NCBI RefSeq assembly: GCF_043195135.1
Contig: NZ_JBAFWP010000007.1
Length of the DNA: 64,000 nt
Reading direction: 5' to 3' (one strand)
Origin: NCEH01 sp043195135
GTDB taxonomy: Bacteria > Pseudomonadota > Alphaproteobacteria > Rhizobiales > Xanthobacteraceae
Position 1 is the stretch's first letter; every line of letters begins with the position of its first letter. The notes under the pieces are model-generated. The model ran no database searches. It saw only the letters and a list, made by a program, of their open reading frames with translations, and was not told where the DNA came from. Shown piece after piece: positions 1-8,929 of the stretch. The translations under genes and the position numbers were made by a program.

Positions 1-7
1 CCTCCAA

Positions 8-29
8 CCCTCTTCCCCCGCACGCGGGA
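8..29. repeat. Partial copy of a GC-rich intergenic palindrome
   Basis: The first bases of the window contain a C-rich run followed by the palindromic core CCCCCGCACGCGGG. The same core occurs twice, in inverted orientation, at 45620-45770. It therefore looks like a dispersed REP-like repeat cut by the window edge. No coding potential is seen here. Confidence 0.5.
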
Positions 30-121
30 TGGACTATGGTGCCCCTGCCCGGCGCGGCGGCATCCGCCACAGCGCCGGGCCAACGGCTCGCGCGGGACGG
101 ACCCCGCCAAGGGATGACGTG

Positions 122-1075
122 ATGAGCGAGGATCTGTGCGCTGCCGCTCGCCGTTTCACCACCGACCTCCAGGCGCCCGACGGGTTGCTTCTTTCGGAGG
201 TGGAGGGCATCGGCTTTGCCTGCGCCCGCGCGCCCACACCTTATGTGCATGCCCTCTACCGGCCGCTGCTTTGCCTGGTTCTCCAAGGGGCGAAGGATGT
301 GACCTCCGGACTCGACACCTGGTCGTTCAAGGCGGGGGAAACGCTGATCGTGGGCACGGACCTCGCCGTCGCCGGGCGCGTGCGGCAGGCGAGCCAGATG
401 GAGCCCTATCTCGCCGTGGCGCTGGAAATCAACGTGGCGCTGCTGAAGGACCTCATGGGCGATATCGCGGCGGCGCCCCAGGCTCAGCCTGCGGCCCGCG
501 TGGCGGTCGCGCAGACGCAGGCAGCGGTGCAGGACTGCGTCGCCCGCCTGGTGCGGCTCGTGGACATGCCGGATGCGCTCGCGGTGCTGCGCCACTCCAT
601 TCTGCGTGAGCTGCATTACTGGCTGCTGCGCGGCCCCCACGGCCCCATGCTGCGGGAACTCAGCCTGCCGGACAGCCATGCCGCGCGCATTTCCCGGGCC
701 GTGGCGCTGCTGCGGGCGGATTATGCTCGCCCGCTCCCGGTGGGGCGGCTCGCCGGGGCGGCGGGCATGAGCGTCTCGTCCTTCCACGCGCATTTCAAGG
801 CGGTGACCTCGCTCTCGCCGCTGCAGTTCCAGAAGCGGCTGCGCCTTGTGGAGGCACGGAGGCGGCTGCATGGGGAAGGGGCGGCCATTGCCGAGGCCGC
901 GTTCGACGTGGGCTATGAGAGCGTGTCCCACTTCACCCGCGACTACACCCGCCTGTTCGGCGCCCCGCCCCGCCGGGACCTGGAGGCCCTCGCCCTCAGC
1001 GACGGCCTGCCGCCAGCAGGATCGCGGCGCCCCCAGCCAGGATCACGGCCGACACTCGGTCCGCCAGTGCCGTAA
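122..1075 (+). CDS. AraC-family transcriptional regulator
   Basis: A 317-residue cytoplasmic regulator. The N-terminal half (about residues 10-190) fits the AraC-type N-terminal cupin-like region, with YVHALYRPLLCLVLQGAKDV followed by a GETLIVGTDL-type strand. The C-terminal part (about 195-290) is a double helix-turn-helix of the AraC/XylS class, including AGMSVSSFHAHFKAVTSLSP and the second-helix signature DVGYESVSHFTRDYTRLFG. The frame is open upstream to position 29, but the ATG at 122 is preferred because the upstream part is unlike the family. It converges on a LysE-family gene, and its last 80 bases are antisense to that gene's 3' end. The effector is unknown; relatives often control a neighbouring transporter or oxidoreductase. 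Confidence 0.85.
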   Translation: MSEDLCAAARRFTTDLQAPDGLLLSEVEGIGFACARAPTPYVHALYRPLLCLVLQGAKDVTSGLDTWSFKAGETLIVGTDLAVAGRVRQASQMEPYLAVALEINVALLKDLMGDIAAAPQAQPAARVAVAQTQAAVQDCVARLVRLVDMPDALAVLRHSILRELHYWLLRGPHGPMLRELSLPDSHAARISRAVALLRADYARPLPVGRLAGAAGMSVSSFHAHFKAVTSLSPLQFQKRLRLVEARRRLHGEGAAIAEAAFDVGYESVSHFTRDYTRLFGAPPRRDLEALALSDGLPPAGSRRPQPGSRPTLGPPVP

Positions 1076-1622
1076 AGCGGCCGGTGAGCGCCGTGCGAGC
1101 GCGATCGGCGGCGATGGCCCACAGCATGTCGCCCACCAGGGCGATCATCGCGAAGATGCCGGCCAGCAAAGCGATCTGGGGCACGGGATCGGCAGGATGG
1201 GTGACGAATTGCGGCAGGAAGGCCGCATGGAAAAGCAGCGTCTTGGGATTGGCGAAGGCAACGGCGAGGCCGCGCGCGAATGCCGCCCGGCCCGAGGGCG
1301 CCACCACGGCGCTGCCCCTTCCGGCGTTGCGCCATTGCAGCACCGCAAGCCAGGCGAGATAGGCGGCGCCGATATACCGCACGAGATCGAAATTGCGGGA
1401 GAACAGTTCCACAAGCCAGGCGAGGCCCGCAGCCACCACGGCGAGCTGGAGCACCAGGCCCACATTCACCCCGGCGGCCGAGAGCATGCCGGCCCGGCGC
1501 CCGTGCTTGAGCGCGGTGCCGACGATGAGCGCCACGTTCGGACCCGGCGTGGCGCCGAGCGCGATGCAGGCGAGCACGAAGAGGGCCAGATTCTCGGCCG
1601 AAATGAGCCCGGAGGCCGGCAT
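996..1622 (-). CDS. LysE/RhtB-family amino-acid exporter
   Basis: A 208-residue inner-membrane protein of the usual LysE/RhtB length with about five or six hydrophobic segments. The family signature GATPGPNVALIVGTALKHGRRAG lies near residues 23-45, and FANPKTLLFHAAFLPQF follows mid-protein, as is typical of the family. Relatives export amino acids such as lysine, threonine or homoserine; the substrate here cannot be read. Its ATG shares a base with the gyrA stop codon (TGATG), so it is probably co-transcribed and translationally coupled with gyrA. Its 3' end overlaps the convergent AraC-type gene by 80 bases. Confidence 0.88.
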   Translation of the reverse strand: MPASGLISAENLALFVLACIALGATPGPNVALIVGTALKHGRRAGMLSAAGVNVGLVLQLAVVAAGLAWLVELFSRNFDLVRYIGAAYLAWLAVLQWRNAGRGSAVVAPSGRAAFARGLAVAFANPKTLLFHAAFLPQFVTHPADPVPQIALLAGIFAMIALVGDMLWAIAADRARTALTGRFTALADRVSAVILAGGAAILLAAGRR

Positions 1623-4441
1623 CAGGCGTCACCGCCCTCCGCCGGGCCGGCCTCGTCGGACGGGCCGTTATCCTCGCCCGGCTCGGCGGCGAGGCCGTTG
1701 GCCTCTTCATCCTCGCTGATGTGCTCCACCGAGACGACATGCTCATCGGCGGCCGTGTTGAACACGATCACGCCCTGGCTGGAGCGGCCGACGATGCGGA
1801 TGCCCTCCACCGGGCAGCGGATGAGCTGGCCGCCATTGGTCACCAGCATGATCTGGTCCGGATCCTTCACCGGGAAGGAGGCGACGAGCTTGCCATTGCG
1901 CTCGTTCACGGCCATGGCGACGATGCCTTTGCCGCCGCGGCCGGTGACGCGATATTCGTAGGACGAGGTGCGCTTGCCGTAGCCGTTTTCGGACAGGGTC
2001 AGGATGAACTGCTCCAGCGCTGCCATCTGGATGCGCTTGGCTTCGTCCAGCGCGCCTTCGCCTTGCGCACCCTCGGCCCCGCTCTCTTCGGCGTCCGTCT
2101 CGAGGACTGGCGGTTCCTCGGTCGCCGTGCCGGGGGCTCCGCCCAATGCGCGCCGTTCGGCATTCGCCGCGCGCAGATAGGCGACCCGCTCGTCGGGCGT
2201 CGCGTCCGAATGGAAGATGATGGCCATGGAGATGACCCGGTCCCCTCCCTCCAGCCGGATGCCGCGCACGCCCACCGAATCGCGGCCCTTGAACACGCGC
2301 ACGTCCGTGACCGGGAAGCGGATGCAAGCGCCGTTCGCGGTGGTGAGGAGCACGTCGTCCTGCTCGGTGCAGAGCTGGACCGAGGCGATGGCCTCGCCTT
2401 CCTCCAGCTTCATGGCGATCTTGCCGTTGCGATTCACCTGGCTGAAATCGGCCAGCTCGTTACGCCGCACGGTACCGCCCGTGGTGGCGAACATGATCTG
2501 CCAGCGGCCGTGCTCCTCGCTCTCCTTCGGCAAAGGCACGATGGAGGTGATCCGCTCGTCCGGGTCCAGTGGCAGGATGTTGATGAGCGCCTTCCCGCGC
2601 GCCTGGGGCGCAGCTGCCGGCAGGCGCCACACCTTGAGCTTGTAGACCTGGCCCTTGGAGGAGAAGAACAGCACCGGGGCATGGGTGGACGCGACAAACA
2701 GACGGGTGACGAAATCCTCGTCCCGCGTCTGCATGGCCGAGCGCCCCTTCCCGCCGCGCCGCTGGGCGCGATAGGTGGACAGCGGAACGCGTTTCACATA
2801 GCCGGCGTGTGAGACGGTGACGACCATCTCCTCGCGCTGGATCAGATCCTCGTCATCAAGGTCGCCGAAGCCCTCGACGATCTCGGTCCGGCGGGGGGTG
2901 CCGAATTCGGCTTTGATGGCATTCAGCTCGTCGCGAACAATCTGCTGAACACGCGCGCGACTCGCCAGAATTTCGAGGTAGTCGGCAATTTCGACGGCGA
3001 GTTTGTTGAGTTCGTCTGCGACTTCATCGCGTCCCAGAGCGGTGAGGCGCTGCAGGCGCAGATCGAGGATGGCGCGCGCCTGCTCGAACGACAGCCGATA
3101 GGTACCGTCCGCCGCGAGCGTATGGCGCGGATCGGCGATGAGCGCGATCAGGGGCGCCATATCCTTAGCCGGCCAATCACGGCCCATCAGCGCCTCGCGG
3201 GCACTTGCGGGATCCGGAGCGGCGCGAATTAAGCGAATAACTTCATCAATGTTCGCCACGGCGATGGCCAGGCCGACCAACACATGAGCTCGATCGCGCG
3301 CCTTGCGGAGAAGGAATTTCGTGCGCCGGCTCACCACTTCTTCCCGGAACGAGATGAAGGCGGTGAGCATGTCATGGAGCGTCATGACCGCCGGGCGGCC
3401 GCCCGACAGGGCCACCATGTTGACGCCGAACGAGGTTTGCAGCGGCGTCATGCGGTAAAGGTTGTTCAAGACCACATCGGCTTGAGAATCGCGTTTGATT
3501 TCAATGTAGACGCGCATCCCCTCGCGATCGGATTCGTCGCGGATCTCGGCGATGCCTTCGAGGCGCTTCTCGCGCACCAGCTCGGCGATCTTCTCGATCA
3601 TCGTCGCCTTGTTCACCTGATAGGGAATCTCGGTGATGATGATCGCTTCGCGGTCCTTGCGGATGGTCTCGATGGCGACTTTGGCGCGCATCAGGATGGA
3701 GCCGCGCCCCGTCAGATAGGCTTGGCGAATGCCGGAACGGCCGAGAATGAGGGCGCCGGTCGGGAAATCGGGGCCGGGAACCACATCCAGCAACGCTTCG
3801 GGGTCCAGCAAAGGATCGTCGATCAGCGCCAGCGCGGCATCAATGATTTCGCTGAGATTGTGCGGCGGAATGTTGGTCGCCATGCCGACCGCGATACCGC
3901 CGGCGCCATTCACCAGCAGGTTCGGGAACTTGGCCGGAAGGACCGAGGGTTCGCGCTCGCTGTTGTCGTAATTTTCCTGATAGTCGACGGTGTCTTTGTC
4001 GAGATCGTCCAGCAGGGTGCCGGCGACCTTCTCCAGCCGTACCTCGGTGTAACGCATGGCCGCCGGCGGATCGCCGTCCACGGAGCCGAAATTGCCCTGG
4101 CCGTCCACCAGGGGAAGCCGCATGGAGAAGCGCTGGGCCATGCGCACCAGGGCATCATAGACCGACTGGTCGCCATGGGGGTGATATTTACCGATCACGT
4201 CGCCGACCACGCGAGCCGACTTGCGATAGGACTTGTTCCACTCGTAGCCGTTCTCGTGCATGGAGAACAAAATGCGCCGATGCACCGGCTTGAGCCCGTC
4301 GCGCACGTCTGGCAGCGCCCGCGCGACGATCACGCTCATGGCGTAATCGAGATAGGAGCGGGACAATTCTTCGGTGATGGATACCGGCCGGATGTCGGAA
4401 GGCAGGTCGCCTCCCTGTCGCGGCGTCTCGTTGTCAGCCAA
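1622..4441 (-). CDS. gyrA: DNA gyrase subunit A
   Basis: GyrA is the cleavage/religation subunit of DNA gyrase and works with GyrB to introduce negative supercoils. The 939 residues contain the winged-helix/tower region from about residue 35, the catalytic tyrosine Tyr131 in AAMRYTEVRL, and the C-terminal beta-pinwheel with the GyrA box QRRGGKG. An acidic insert (about 735-770) and an acidic C-terminal tail are present. The start is taken as TTG at 4441, which gives an N-terminus like MADNETP; an in-frame stop lies just upstream and no in-frame ATG lies before the conserved core. The quinolone-region residue equivalent to E. coli Ser83 is Gln92, while the Asp87 equivalent (Asp96) is kept. Confidence 0.97.
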   Translation of the reverse strand: MADNETPRQGGDLPSDIRPVSITEELSRSYLDYAMSVIVARALPDVRDGLKPVHRRILFSMHENGYEWNKSYRKSARVVGDVIGKYHPHGDQSVYDALVRMAQRFSMRLPLVDGQGNFGSVDGDPPAAMRYTEVRLEKVAGTLLDDLDKDTVDYQENYDNSEREPSVLPAKFPNLLVNGAGGIAVGMATNIPPHNLSEIIDAALALIDDPLLDPEALLDVVPGPDFPTGALILGRSGIRQAYLTGRGSILMRAKVAIETIRKDREAIIITEIPYQVNKATMIEKIAELVREKRLEGIAEIRDESDREGMRVYIEIKRDSQADVVLNNLYRMTPLQTSFGVNMVALSGGRPAVMTLHDMLTAFISFREEVVSRRTKFLLRKARDRAHVLVGLAIAVANIDEVIRLIRAAPDPASAREALMGRDWPAKDMAPLIALIADPRHTLAADGTYRLSFEQARAILDLRLQRLTALGRDEVADELNKLAVEIADYLEILASRARVQQIVRDELNAIKAEFGTPRRTEIVEGFGDLDDEDLIQREEMVVTVSHAGYVKRVPLSTYRAQRRGGKGRSAMQTRDEDFVTRLFVASTHAPVLFFSSKGQVYKLKVWRLPAAAPQARGKALINILPLDPDERITSIVPLPKESEEHGRWQIMFATTGGTVRRNELADFSQVNRNGKIAMKLEEGEAIASVQLCTEQDDVLLTTANGACIRFPVTDVRVFKGRDSVGVRGIRLEGGDRVISMAIIFHSDATPDERVAYLRAANAERRALGGAPGTATEEPPVLETDAEESGAEGAQGEGALDEAKRIQMAALEQFILTLSENGYGKRTSSYEYRVTGRGGKGIVAMAVNERNGKLVASFPVKDPDQIMLVTNGGQLIRCPVEGIRIVGRSSQGVIVFNTAADEHVVSVEHISEDEEANGLAAEPGEDNGPSDEAGPAEGGDA

Positions 4442-4702
4442 AAGACGGGTCTCTCATGATGAGCTTGTAAGCCCTGTCTTTTAGCCGATTCACCGCCGTC
4501 GCGCCAGCGAAAGACCGCTGGCACGAGTATAAATATCCGTGCTTTTACAATGCTTTACGGCGGCGGCCTGAAGTTCCTGCCGCGGCGCGTCCCCATATAC
4601 CGTCCACGCGCACCAAAACGGGGCGAAATGCACCGCCGCTGCACGCATCCGGCGATCCCCGCCGCCAGGGGTGTCTGGAGCCTGACGCGCCGAGGATCCC
4701 GC
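4442..4702. other. gyrA leader and ssb downstream region
   Basis: This is a 261-base gap between the ssb stop and the gyrA start, both on the minus strand. Just upstream of gyrA on that strand is a 7-codon frame starting ATG AGA GAC whose stop lies inside the second gyrA codon region. Around it the sequences AAAAGAC and GTCTTTT can pair as a weak hairpin. An AT-richer segment at about 4529-4556 could contain the gyrA promoter, but the -35/-10 spacing I can find is poor. Confidence 0.4.
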
Positions 4703-5269
4703 TCAGAACGGGATTTCGTCGTCCATGTCGTCCGACGGACGGCTGCTGCCCGGACCAGAGCCTGCACCGCCACCAGCGCCGCCACCCGACCGCCGACCCC
4801 CGCCCCCATAGCTGCCGCCACCGCCGCCGAACGAACCGCCTCCGCCCCCCATCGGGCTGGACGAGCCGAAGTCGGAGCCGCTCGAATAATCGTCGCCGCC
4901 GCCCTCGCTGGAACCGCCGCTGCGGCCGTCGAGAAGGGTCAGTTCGCCCCGGTACGGACGCAGCACAACCTCGGTGGTATATTGCTCTCGTCCGTCCTTC
5001 TCATATTTGCGGGTCTCGAGCTGGCCCTCGATATAGACTTTGGACCCCTTTTTCACGAAGCGCTCCACCACGCCCACGAGATTTTCGTTGAGCACGGAAA
5101 TGCGGTGCCATTCGGTGCGCTCCTTGCGCTCGCCCGAGGCCTTGTCGCGCCACGTCTCTGAGGTGGCGATGGAGAAGTTCGCCACGCGCCCGCCATTCTG
5201 GAACGAACGGATTTCCGGGTCGCGACCCAGATTGCCGATCAGGATCACCTTGTTGACGCTGCCGGCCAT
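4703..5269 (-). CDS. ssb: Single-stranded DNA-binding protein
   Basis: SSB coats single-stranded DNA during replication, recombination and repair and recruits partner proteins through its C-terminal tip. The 188 residues comprise an OB fold (about 1-115) starting MAGSVNKVILIGNLGRDPE, with the typical ETWRDKASGERKERTEWH stretch. A long Gly/Ser-rich disordered linker follows, ending in the acidic tip DDMDDEIPF that binds RecQ, Exo I, PriA and others. The ATG at 5269 matches the family start. It is divergent from uvrA across a 357-base region with an SOS operator, so both are probably damage-inducible. Confidence 0.97.
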   Translation of the reverse strand: MAGSVNKVILIGNLGRDPEIRSFQNGGRVANFSIATSETWRDKASGERKERTEWHRISVLNENLVGVVERFVKKGSKVYIEGQLETRKYEKDGREQYTTEVVLRPYRGELTLLDGRSGGSSEGGGDDYSSGSDFGSSSPMGGGGGSFGGGGGSYGGGGRRSGGGAGGGAGSGPGSSRPSDDMDDEIPF

Positions 5270-5397
5270 CGCCCGCTCCCTGTCTTGTGTGCCGGGCGAT
5301 GCCGGCTGAACCGAAGCTGCACCCTAGCGCCCCCCTTCGGCGAAGCGAGGGGCGCCCGCGCCTTTTCCACCAAAAGGTCCCGAAGGCGGAAACCTGG

Positions 5398-5426
5398 ATA
5401 CAAATGTTCTTGATCTGTTCTAGCAA
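5398..5426 (-). promoter_or_regulatory. Putative ssb promoter
   Basis: Read on the minus strand this is TTGCTA, 17 bases, TTGTAT, which is a plausible -35/-10 pair with ideal spacing. The LexA box occupies the spacer, where bound repressor would block RNA polymerase. It lies about 130 bases upstream of the ssb start. Confidence 0.5.
5406..5420. promoter_or_regulatory. LexA (SOS) box shared by ssb and uvrA
   Basis: The sequence GTTCTTGATCTGTTC is an exact match to the alphaproteobacterial LexA consensus GTTC-N7-GTTC, which differs from the E. coli CTGT-N8-ACAG box. It lies 136 bases upstream of ssb and 206 bases upstream of uvrA. Both genes belong to the SOS regulon in several alphaproteobacteria. 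Confidence 0.85.
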
Positions 5427-5626
5427 TCGCGCACACTGGCCGCAAGACGAGTCTTCCGCTTGTGCATTCCTTTTTTCGGTTTTGCCACCTATGTTCGGCT
5501 TACGTTCCCTACCGCAGCGCACACCAGATCCTAAATTAACCAAGGTGGCGGGCTGGAAGATGCCGCACGGCGCTTGCCGGATGTCGCCTTCGCCCGCATT
5601 GCCTGCTGACCCTAAGCCCGAGCCTC

Positions 5627-8593
5627 ATGACTGATCGCGCGCCCCCTCCCCGCATGCCCTCTTCGCCGTCCGAGCGCCGAGATGCCCGCCTGCTTTCCGT
5701 ACGCGGCGCGCGCGAGCACAATCTGAAAAACGTGGACCTGGATATCCCGCGCGACAGCCTGGTGGTGTTCACGGGCCTGTCGGGCTCGGGAAAATCCTCG
5801 CTCGCCTTCGATACCATCTATGCGGAAGGCCAGCGCCGCTATGTGGAAAGCCTTTCCGCTTATGCGCGCCAGTTCCTGGAGATGATGCAGAAGCCGGATG
5901 TCGACCAGATCGACGGCCTCTCGCCCGCCATTTCCATCGAGCAGAAGACCACCTCCAAAAATCCGCGCTCCACGGTGGGCACGGTCACGGAGATTTACGA
6001 CTATATGCGCCTGCTCTGGGCGCGGGTCGGGATTCCCTATTCCCCTGCCACCGGCCTGCCCATCGAGAGCCAGACGGTTTCCCAGATGGTGGATCGCGTG
6101 CTGGCCCTGCCGGAGGGTTCGCGGCTCTATCTGCTGGCTCCGGTGGTGCGGGGGCGCAAGGGCGAATATCGCAAGGAGCTGGCGGAGTTCCTGAAGAAGG
6201 GCTTCCAGCGCGTGAAGCTCGACGGCACGTTCCACGAGATCGCCGAGGCGCCGGCGCTGGACAAGAAGTTCAAGCACGATATCGACGTGGTGGTGGATCG
6301 CCTGGTGGTGCGGGCCGATATCGCAACGCGACTTGCCGACAGCTTCGAGACCGCGCTCGGCCTTGCGGATGGCATCGCCATCGTTGAGTTTGCCGACGAG
6401 AAAGACGAAGACGGCGCGCCCAGGCGCATCATGTTCTCGGAAAAGTTCGCATGCCCGGTCTCCGGTTTCACCATTTCGGAGATCGAGCCGCGGCTGTTCT
6501 CGTTCAATAATCCGTTCGGCGCATGCCCAGCCTGCGACGGGCTCGGCGTGGAGCAGACCATCGATCCCGATCTCGTGGTGCCGGACAAATCCCGCACCCT
6601 GAAGCAGGGGGCCATCGCGCCCTGGGCGAAATCCACCTCGCCTTATTACGGGCAGACGCTGGATGCGCTCGCGAAGCACTACAAGTTCAAGCTCACGGTG
6701 CCGTTCGCCGACCTGCCCGAGAAGGCGCGGGACGTGATCCTCTACGGGTCCGGCGAGGAGCAGATCGCCTTCGCCTATGACGACGGCCTGCGCGCTTATG
6801 AGACCCACAAGACCTTCGAAGGCATCGTCCGCAATCTCGACCGGCGCTGGAAGGAGACCGAGAGCGACTGGGCGCGCGAGGAGATTTCGAAATATTTCTC
6901 CACCGTTCCCTGCGCCGTGTGCCACGGCTATCGCCTCAAGCCCGAGGCGCTGGCGGTGAAGGTGGGCGGCATGCATGCCGGCGAGGCGGGCGCGCTTTCG
7001 GTGCGGGCCGCCAGCGCATGGTTCGAGGCGCTGCCCTCCGTGCTGACCGCGAAGCAGAATGAGATCGCGGTGCGCATCCTGAAGGAGATCCGCGACCGCC
7101 TGCGCTTCCTGATGGACGTGGGGCTGGAATATCTCACCCTCGCCCGCTCCTCCGGCACGCTGTCCGGCGGCGAGAGCCAGCGCATTCGCCTCGCATCCCA
7201 AATCGGTTCGGGTCTCTCCGGCGTGCTCTATGTTCTGGACGAGCCGTCGATCGGCCTGCACCAGCGCGACAACGCGCGCCTGCTGGAGACGCTGAAGCGC
7301 CTGCGGGAGCTGGGAAATACGGTGATCGTGGTCGAGCACGACGAGGATGCCATCCTCGCCGCCGATTATGTCGTCGACGTCGGCCCCGGCGCCGGGGTGC
7401 ACGGCGGGCGCATCGTCTCCCAGGGCACGCCGGCGCAGGTCATGGCCGACCCCAAGTCGCTGACGGGGCAGTATCTCACGGGCGCCCTGTCCGTGGGCGT
7501 TCCGACGCGCCGCCAGCCGAATCCGCGCAAGATGTTGGCCGTGAGCGGCGCGCGCGGCAACAATCTCAAGAATGTGCGGGCGGAAATTCCGCTCGGCCTG
7601 TTTACCTGCGTGACCGGCGTGTCGGGCGGGGGCAAGTCCACGCTGCTGATCGACACCTTATACAAGGCGGTGGCGCGGCGGCTGAACAACGCCAGCGAGG
7701 CGCCCGCCCCGTTCGACAAGCTTGAGGGGTTGGAGCATCTGGATAAGGTGATCGACATCGACCAGTCGCCCATCGGCCGCACGCCACGTTCCAATCCCGC
7801 AACCTATACCGGCGCCTTCACGCCCATGCGCGAATGGTTTTCCGGCTTGCCGGAGGCCAAGGCGCGCGGCTATGGGCCGGGCCGCTTCTCGTTCAATGTG
7901 AAGGGCGGGCGCTGCGAGGCGTGCCAGGGCGACGGCGTCATCAAGATCGAGATGCACTTCCTCCCGGACGTGTACGTGACCTGCGATGTCTGCAAGGGCA
8001 AGCGCTACAATCGCGAGACGCTGGAAGTCACCTTCAAGGACAAGTCCATCGCCGACGTGCTCGACATGACCGTGGACGAGGGCGCGGACTTCTTCAAGGC
8101 GGTACCCAGCGTGCGGGAGAAGCTGGAGACGCTGTCGCGGGTCGGGCTCGGCTATATCAAGGTCGGCCAGCAGGCCAATACGCTTTCCGGCGGCGAGGCC
8201 CAGCGGGTGAAGCTGGCCAAGGAATTGTCCAAACGCGCCACCGGCCGCACGCTCTATATCCTCGACGAGCCCACCACCGGACTGCACTTTCATGATGTCG
8301 CGAAGCTGCTGGAGGTACTCCACGAACTGGTGGAGCAGGGCAATACGGTCGCGGTGATCGAGCACAATCTGGAGGTCATCAAGACCGCCGACTGGGTCAT
8401 CGATATCGGCCCGGAAGGCGGCGACGGCGGTGGCGAGATCGTGGCGGTCGGCCCGCCCGAGGACATCGCCCGCGCGAAGCGCTCCCACACGGGTACCTTC
8501 CTGGCGGAAGTTCTGGCGCGGCGGCCCATGGCATCGAAGGTTCCGGCCTTGCCACCCAAGGCCCGGCGGGGGCGGCGGCAGGCGGCGGAATAG
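5627..8593 (+). CDS. uvrA: Excinuclease ABC subunit A
   Basis: UvrA is the damage-sensing ATPase of nucleotide excision repair; it loads UvrB at lesions. The 988 residues have two ABC ATPase modules. Module I has Walker A in GLSGSGKSSLAFDTIYAEG (about residue 48) and signature LSGGESQRIRLA. Module II has Walker A in GVSGGGKSTLLIDT and signature LSGGEAQRVKLA. Zinc-binding Cys pairs are visible in CPACDGLG and CAVCHGYRL in the first half and in CEACQGDG and CDVCKGKRYN in the second. The start is the ATG at 5627; an internal Met at codon 10 is a weaker alternative. A basic tail ends the protein. It is probably SOS-controlled through the upstream LexA box. Confidence 0.97.
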   Translation: MTDRAPPPRMPSSPSERRDARLLSVRGAREHNLKNVDLDIPRDSLVVFTGLSGSGKSSLAFDTIYAEGQRRYVESLSAYARQFLEMMQKPDVDQIDGLSPAISIEQKTTSKNPRSTVGTVTEIYDYMRLLWARVGIPYSPATGLPIESQTVSQMVDRVLALPEGSRLYLLAPVVRGRKGEYRKELAEFLKKGFQRVKLDGTFHEIAEAPALDKKFKHDIDVVVDRLVVRADIATRLADSFETALGLADGIAIVEFADEKDEDGAPRRIMFSEKFACPVSGFTISEIEPRLFSFNNPFGACPACDGLGVEQTIDPDLVVPDKSRTLKQGAIAPWAKSTSPYYGQTLDALAKHYKFKLTVPFADLPEKARDVILYGSGEEQIAFAYDDGLRAYETHKTFEGIVRNLDRRWKETESDWAREEISKYFSTVPCAVCHGYRLKPEALAVKVGGMHAGEAGALSVRAASAWFEALPSVLTAKQNEIAVRILKEIRDRLRFLMDVGLEYLTLARSSGTLSGGESQRIRLASQIGSGLSGVLYVLDEPSIGLHQRDNARLLETLKRLRELGNTVIVVEHDEDAILAADYVVDVGPGAGVHGGRIVSQGTPAQVMADPKSLTGQYLTGALSVGVPTRRQPNPRKMLAVSGARGNNLKNVRAEIPLGLFTCVTGVSGGGKSTLLIDTLYKAVARRLNNASEAPAPFDKLEGLEHLDKVIDIDQSPIGRTPRSNPATYTGAFTPMREWFSGLPEAKARGYGPGRFSFNVKGGRCEACQGDGVIKIEMHFLPDVYVTCDVCKGKRYNRETLEVTFKDKSIADVLDMTVDEGADFFKAVPSVREKLETLSRVGLGYIKVGQQANTLSGGEAQRVKLAKELSKRATGRTLYILDEPTTGLHFHDVAKLLEVLHELVEQGNTVAVIEHNLEVIKTADWVIDIGPEGGDGGGEIVAVGPPEDIARAKRSHTGTFLAEVLARRPMASKVPALPPKARRGRRQAAE

Positions 8594-8929
8594 GCCCTCG
8601 CGGGCTTCTCCTCGCCGGCCGCAGCAGCTGTCTGTCTGCCGTCGGGGGGGTGATGCATTGCAGCGGAGGTAGGGGGCTGGGGAGGCTCCCGCCCCGCGTC
8701 CGGTCGGAGGCGGACGTCCTGTGGCTGTCGGTTCGATACCCAAGAACCCTTTGATCCGGGCACTTTCCGGCCACCGCTCCGCCACAGAAGTTATCAGCTG
8801 GTATAAATTATATGCGGTTGCCGCAATGCTGCGTTGCGGCAACATGCATTGGCTATGGCTCCGAACAGGCTTATCTCTTCCCCAACGATGCGGGGCGCGA
8901 AAGTGCCGGCCGCACAAAGGAGAGAAATC
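8594..8929. other. Intergenic region upstream of the DUF1127 gene
   Basis: This is a 336-base gap. The first two thirds are GC-rich with no recognisable gene. An AT-rich patch at about 8800-8814 (TATAAATTATATG) is promoter-like and is followed by a perfect 10-base inverted repeat at 8817-8843. The rest is an untranslated leader ending in a strong ribosome-binding site at 8917-8924. Confidence 0.5.
8817..8843. promoter_or_regulatory. Perfect inverted repeat, candidate operator or leader hairpin
   Basis: GTTGCCGCAA (8817-8826), a 7-base spacer and TTGCGGCAAC (8834-8843) form a perfect 10-base dyad directly after an AT-rich promoter-like patch and about 87 bases before the DUF1127 start codon. 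It could be an operator near the transcription start or a hairpin in the mRNA leader. No run of T follows, so it is unlikely to be a terminator. Confidence 0.5.

Larger units (their letters stand above)
5270..5626. other. ssb/uvrA divergent control region
   Basis: This 357-base region separates the divergent ssb and uvrA start codons. It holds a LexA box (5406-5420) and an ssb promoter-like pair (5398-5426). The future ssb 5' leader contains an inverted repeat, GCGCCCC at 5327-5333 with GGGGCGC at 5349-5355. I see no clear uvrA promoter. No gene is supported inside. Confidence 0.6.

Noticed and set aside
846..1961. Long open frame on the plus strand across the LysE-family gene and the gyrA 3' end
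   Set aside because: It is antisense or out of frame to clear genes and has low-complexity, His/Arg/Gly-rich sequence, as expected of shadows in GC-rich DNA.
5612..7402. 596-codon minus-strand frame opposite uvrA
   Set aside because: No family motif, and it lies wholly within the well-supported uvrA.
8725..8760. tRNA-like GGTTCGATACC sequence
   Set aside because: The flanking bases cannot form a T-stem or acceptor stem, so it is not a tRNA.
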